A stretch of DNA of 64,000 nucleotides from Anaerobaca sp035448545. Lineage in GTDB: Bacteria > Planctomycetota > Phycisphaerae > Sedimentisphaerales > Anaerobacaceae. The notes under the pieces were generated by a model that saw only the letters and a list, made by a program, of their open reading frames with translations, was not told where the DNA came from and did no database searches. The stretch is from the NCBI GenBank assembly GCA_035448545.1, contig DAOTJE010000008.1, positions 118,543-182,542 on the forward strand. The letters are read 5' to 3'. Position numbers and translations under genes: made by a program. Below, piece by piece: positions 62,087 to 64,000 of this stretch. Position 1 is the first letter of the stretch, and each line of letters begins with the position of its first letter.

Positions 62087-62701
62087 ATGAAGAGAGCATT
62101 ACTATTGAGTGTCAGCGTGGCCGTTGTGGGATTGCTTGTTAGCACTTCGGCGGTGGCAGGTGTCACGACTTTTGATGATGCGACGACGGCCAATGTGGCA
62201 AACATGCCCGCGGGGTACGCCGGGTTCACGTGGAGCGGCTTTGGCGTCGTGAACGCGGTGAACTACACCAACAATCCCTCCGGGTATATTAATGGAATGG
62301 TTTCCCCCGAGTATGTGGCCTACAATCACAACGGCAATCCCGCCCAATTCTCTGCGGGCAGCCCCTTCGATCTCATCGGTGCATATTTCACCGCTGCCTG
62401 GAACAATGCCCTGCTGATCGAGGTCAAGGGTTACCTCGGTGGCGATCTCGTGGGCAGCAGTTCGTTCCGCGTGGATACCACGGAGCCGCTGTGGTGGGAG
62501 TTCGGCTGGACGGTCGATACGGTTGCATTTGCCTCGTCCGGCGGCGTTCCTGCTTTCGAAAACCGCCCGAACGGCGGCACACAGTTCGCGATGGACAATC
62601 TGACCACTGCTACTCCGGCGGTTCCGGCTCCTGGTGCTGTGCTGCTGAGCAGCCTTGGAGCAGGTCTGGTCGGCTGGCTGCGGCGTCGCAGGACCCTGTA
62701 A
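62087..62701 (+). CDS. Secreted PEP-CTERM-like sorting-signal protein (204 aa)
   Basis: A signal peptide (MKRALLLSVSVAVVGLLVST then SAVA) is followed by a beta-rich domain of about 150 residues with FDDATTANVANMPAGYAGFT and SPFDLIGAYFTAAWNN, rich in Gly, Asn and aromatic residues. The C-terminus VPAPGAVLLSSLGAGLVGWL then RRRRTL is a tripartite sorting tail: a proline motif, a hydrophobic helix and an Arg cluster. This PAPGA form is a variant of PEP-CTERM common in Phycisphaerae. An exosortase should cut it and may link it to the matrix, but none lies in the window. AGAGAGGG lies nine to sixteen bases before ATG 62087. It has its own promoter and terminator. Confidence 0.88.
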   Translation: MKRALLLSVSVAVVGLLVSTSAVAGVTTFDDATTANVANMPAGYAGFTWSGFGVVNAVNYTNNPSGYINGMVSPEYVAYNHNGNPAQFSAGSPFDLIGAYFTAAWNNALLIEVKGYLGGDLVGSSSFRVDTTEPLWWEFGWTVDTVAFASSGGVPAFENRPNGGTQFAMDNLTTATPAVPAPGAVLLSSLGAGLVGWLRRRRTL

Positions 62702-62767
62702 GGTCCGGGGCGCAGCCCAAACACGGTTGACTACCGGCTTGGGCCGGACAATAGAGAGGGTATATAG

Positions 62768-62808
62768 ACCGGCGGGTCCGACAACGGAACCGCCGGTTTT
62801 TTTTTTTT
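62768..62808 (+). terminator. Rho-independent terminator after the PEP-CTERM-like gene
   Basis: ACCGGCGG-g-TCC pairs with GGA-a-CCGCCGGT around the loop GACAAC (62768-62797), followed by a run of about 13 T residues. This is a classic intrinsic terminator and it isolates the gene from the sugar transferase gene. Confidence 0.95.
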
Positions 62809-63094
62809 GTAACGGCGTCTTGTTCGACGATACCCGTGCCAGCCCGCGGCGGGATTGGCGGACGCCGTCGGCCGCCGGACGCCGCCATCCCCTTGTGTTG
62901 TGTGCTGATTCCACTGGATATTGGACTAATGCTTTTGGCTTGCTCCGGCCGATGTAAAGCGTAGAATTCCTGAACTTTTCGCGGACGTCTGTTCCGTGCG
63001 ATCGCGTTGAGAGCCGGTATGCGATCTCCCAGCGAGTGTAGGCTTCGACGCAGCAACGGTATTGTTTGGCTTCTGCGGTGGCAAGCTGGGGTAC
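62809..63094. other. Intergenic region before the sugar transferase gene
   Basis: No gene or clear sigma-70, sigma-54 or sigma-28 promoter is visible. ACGGCGTC (62812-62819) and GACGCCGT (62861-62868) form an 8-bp inverted repeat enclosing the self-complementary CCCGCGGCGGG, so the start of this region could fold. Confidence 0.45.
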
Positions 63095-63847
63095 ATGATG
63101 GAGCAAGGAGTGCGTCTTCAGGAGGTGAATCCTCACGACGTTGGCAGAAGGATACGGGCCGACCGCGAGGTCACCCAAGTCGATGTGATCGAGCTGCACC
63201 CCCGTACGCGGGCGACCTATCGGCATGAAGAAGACTCGCCGTTTGACCCTTCGACTTTCTCGGTCGCCCAGCCGGGCAAGAGCACCGAATTGCTGATCCG
63301 GTTGCTGGATCTTTTCGGCTCTTTGTTTATTCTTCTGTGCGCTCTGCCGTTGATGCTGGCAGCCGCCGTGGCAATCAAACTGACCTCACGAGGCCCGGTC
63401 CTGTATAGCCAGGAGCGGGTGGGCAAGGGGGGCAGGCTGTTCAACCTGTACAAATTTCGGACGATGATCGACGGTGCGGAAAGGCATGTCGGTCCGGTCC
63501 TGGCTTCAAAGGACGATCACCGCGTGACGGCGGTCGGCCGCATCCTGCGTCGGACGCGGATGGATGAATTGCCCCAGTTGTACAACATCCTGCGTGGCGA
63601 CATGAGTCTCGTCGGACCCCGGCCGGAGCGGCCTTTCTTCGTCCAGAGGCACAAGGCCCTCCAGGGAATACGTCTGGTCGTGAAACCCGGCCTGACGGGC
63701 CTCGCCCAGGTGCGCAGCTTCTACGACCTCAAACCTGCCCACAAGGTCAAGTATGACTACATTTACATCCAGAATCGCTCCCTCCTGCTGAATCTCTACA
63801 TCCTCCTCCAGACCATTCCCGTCCTGTTCGCCAAGAAGGGCTGGTAG
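63095..63847 (+). CDS. Phosphoglycosyl transferase (bacterial sugar transferase family, 250 aa)
   Basis: A membrane-associated hairpin (LLIRLLDLFGSLFILLCALP) is followed by the family core: SRGPVLYSQERVGKGGRLFN, LYKFRTMIDGAE, RMDELPQLYNILRGDMSLVG and PRPERPFF. The D-E in RMDELPQL is the catalytic dyad of monotopic phosphoglycosyl transferases. KPGLTGLAQV closes the domain. It lacks the four-helix N-terminal region of WbaP/WcaJ and so is a minimal enzyme. It would transfer the first sugar phosphate to undecaprenyl phosphate and start the repeat unit. About 50 polar residues precede the hairpin. ATG 63095 is used and ATG 63098 is equally possible. Confidence 0.92.
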   Translation: MMEQGVRLQEVNPHDVGRRIRADREVTQVDVIELHPRTRATYRHEEDSPFDPSTFSVAQPGKSTELLIRLLDLFGSLFILLCALPLMLAAAVAIKLTSRGPVLYSQERVGKGGRLFNLYKFRTMIDGAERHVGPVLASKDDHRVTAVGRILRRTRMDELPQLYNILRGDMSLVGPRPERPFFVQRHKALQGIRLVVKPGLTGLAQVRSFYDLKPAHKVKYDYIYIQNRSLLLNLYILLQTIPVLFAKKGW

Positions 63848-64000
63848 TCCCGCCAGTCTGCCGCCCGTTCTTGTCCATCTGCCGTTCCTCTCGCGCACAC
63901 CCACACGGATTGCCGTCGTGTTCCTACGTGACGGATGCGGAATTTAGGTAACCGTCCGGCGGAGTACATGGATCGATGGGTGGGGTGTCGGATTGTGTTT

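Noticed and set aside
1..64000. tRNA, rRNA, CRISPR arrays, insertion sequences, riboswitches
   Set aside because: Looked for on both strands by eye. No convincing example was found. A covariance-model search would be needed to exclude small structured RNAs.

Overview
The window is high-GC bacterial DNA, densely coding on both strands, and it most probably comes from a planctomycete of the Phycisphaerae/Sedimentisphaerales kind. That placement is an inference. It rests on the C-terminal sorting signal of the protein at 62087-62701 (PAPGA, a hydrophobic stretch, then GWLRRRR), on the long multi-domain TPR/glycosyltransferase/radical-SAM proteins, and on a flagellar operon carrying motE, motA and two motB genes. 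No rRNA, tRNA, CRISPR array, transposase or integrase was seen.

Region 1 (1-19154, + strand) is a tightly packed modification cluster. It opens with the tail of a nucleotide-sugar dehydrogenase. Next come a SAM methyltransferase, a protein with two complete radical-SAM halves, an FkbM-type methyltransferase, a transglutaminase-like/TPR/methyltransferase fusion, and a small gene that looks internally deleted. The last gene encodes a single protein of 4133 residues holding at least eight glycosyltransferase-like modules, a methyltransferase-like module, a radical-SAM/SPASM module and TPR-like spacers. Several of these genes overlap by four bases (ATGA, TTGA), so translation is probably coupled. 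The cluster runs straight into fliD and is most simply read as a flagellin or surface glycan modification system. This is the strongest candidate for an undescribed system.

Region 2 (19281-39483) holds flagellar genes. fliD is on the + strand. A long - strand operon reads flgB, flgC, fliE, fliF, fliG, fliH, fliI, fliJ, motE, motA, motB, motB2, fliO, fliP, fliQ, fliR, flhB. fliK, flagellin and fliS are on the + strand, with a GT4-type glycosyltransferase on the - strand between fliK and flagellin. Three close matches to the sigma-54 consensus (before flgB, fliK and fliO) and one close match to the sigma-28 consensus (before flagellin) indicate a two-tier RpoN/FliA hierarchy.

Region 3 (39565-63847) is a surface polysaccharide locus of the Wzx/Wzy type. 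It holds a Wzi-like outer-membrane protein, a large multi-SLBB export protein, a Wzz-like chain-length protein, two flippases, a glutaminase-less asparagine-synthase-like protein, several glycosyltransferases including a GT11 fucosyltransferase, and an FkbM methyltransferase. It also holds a ParB-fold protein, a nucleotidyltransferase/kinase fusion, a candidate Wzy polymerase, an ATP-grasp protein, a pyruvyl transferase, a deletion-fused glycosyltransferase pseudogene, a PEP-CTERM-like secreted protein with a clear sigma-70 promoter and terminator, and a phosphoglycosyl transferase that could start the repeat unit.
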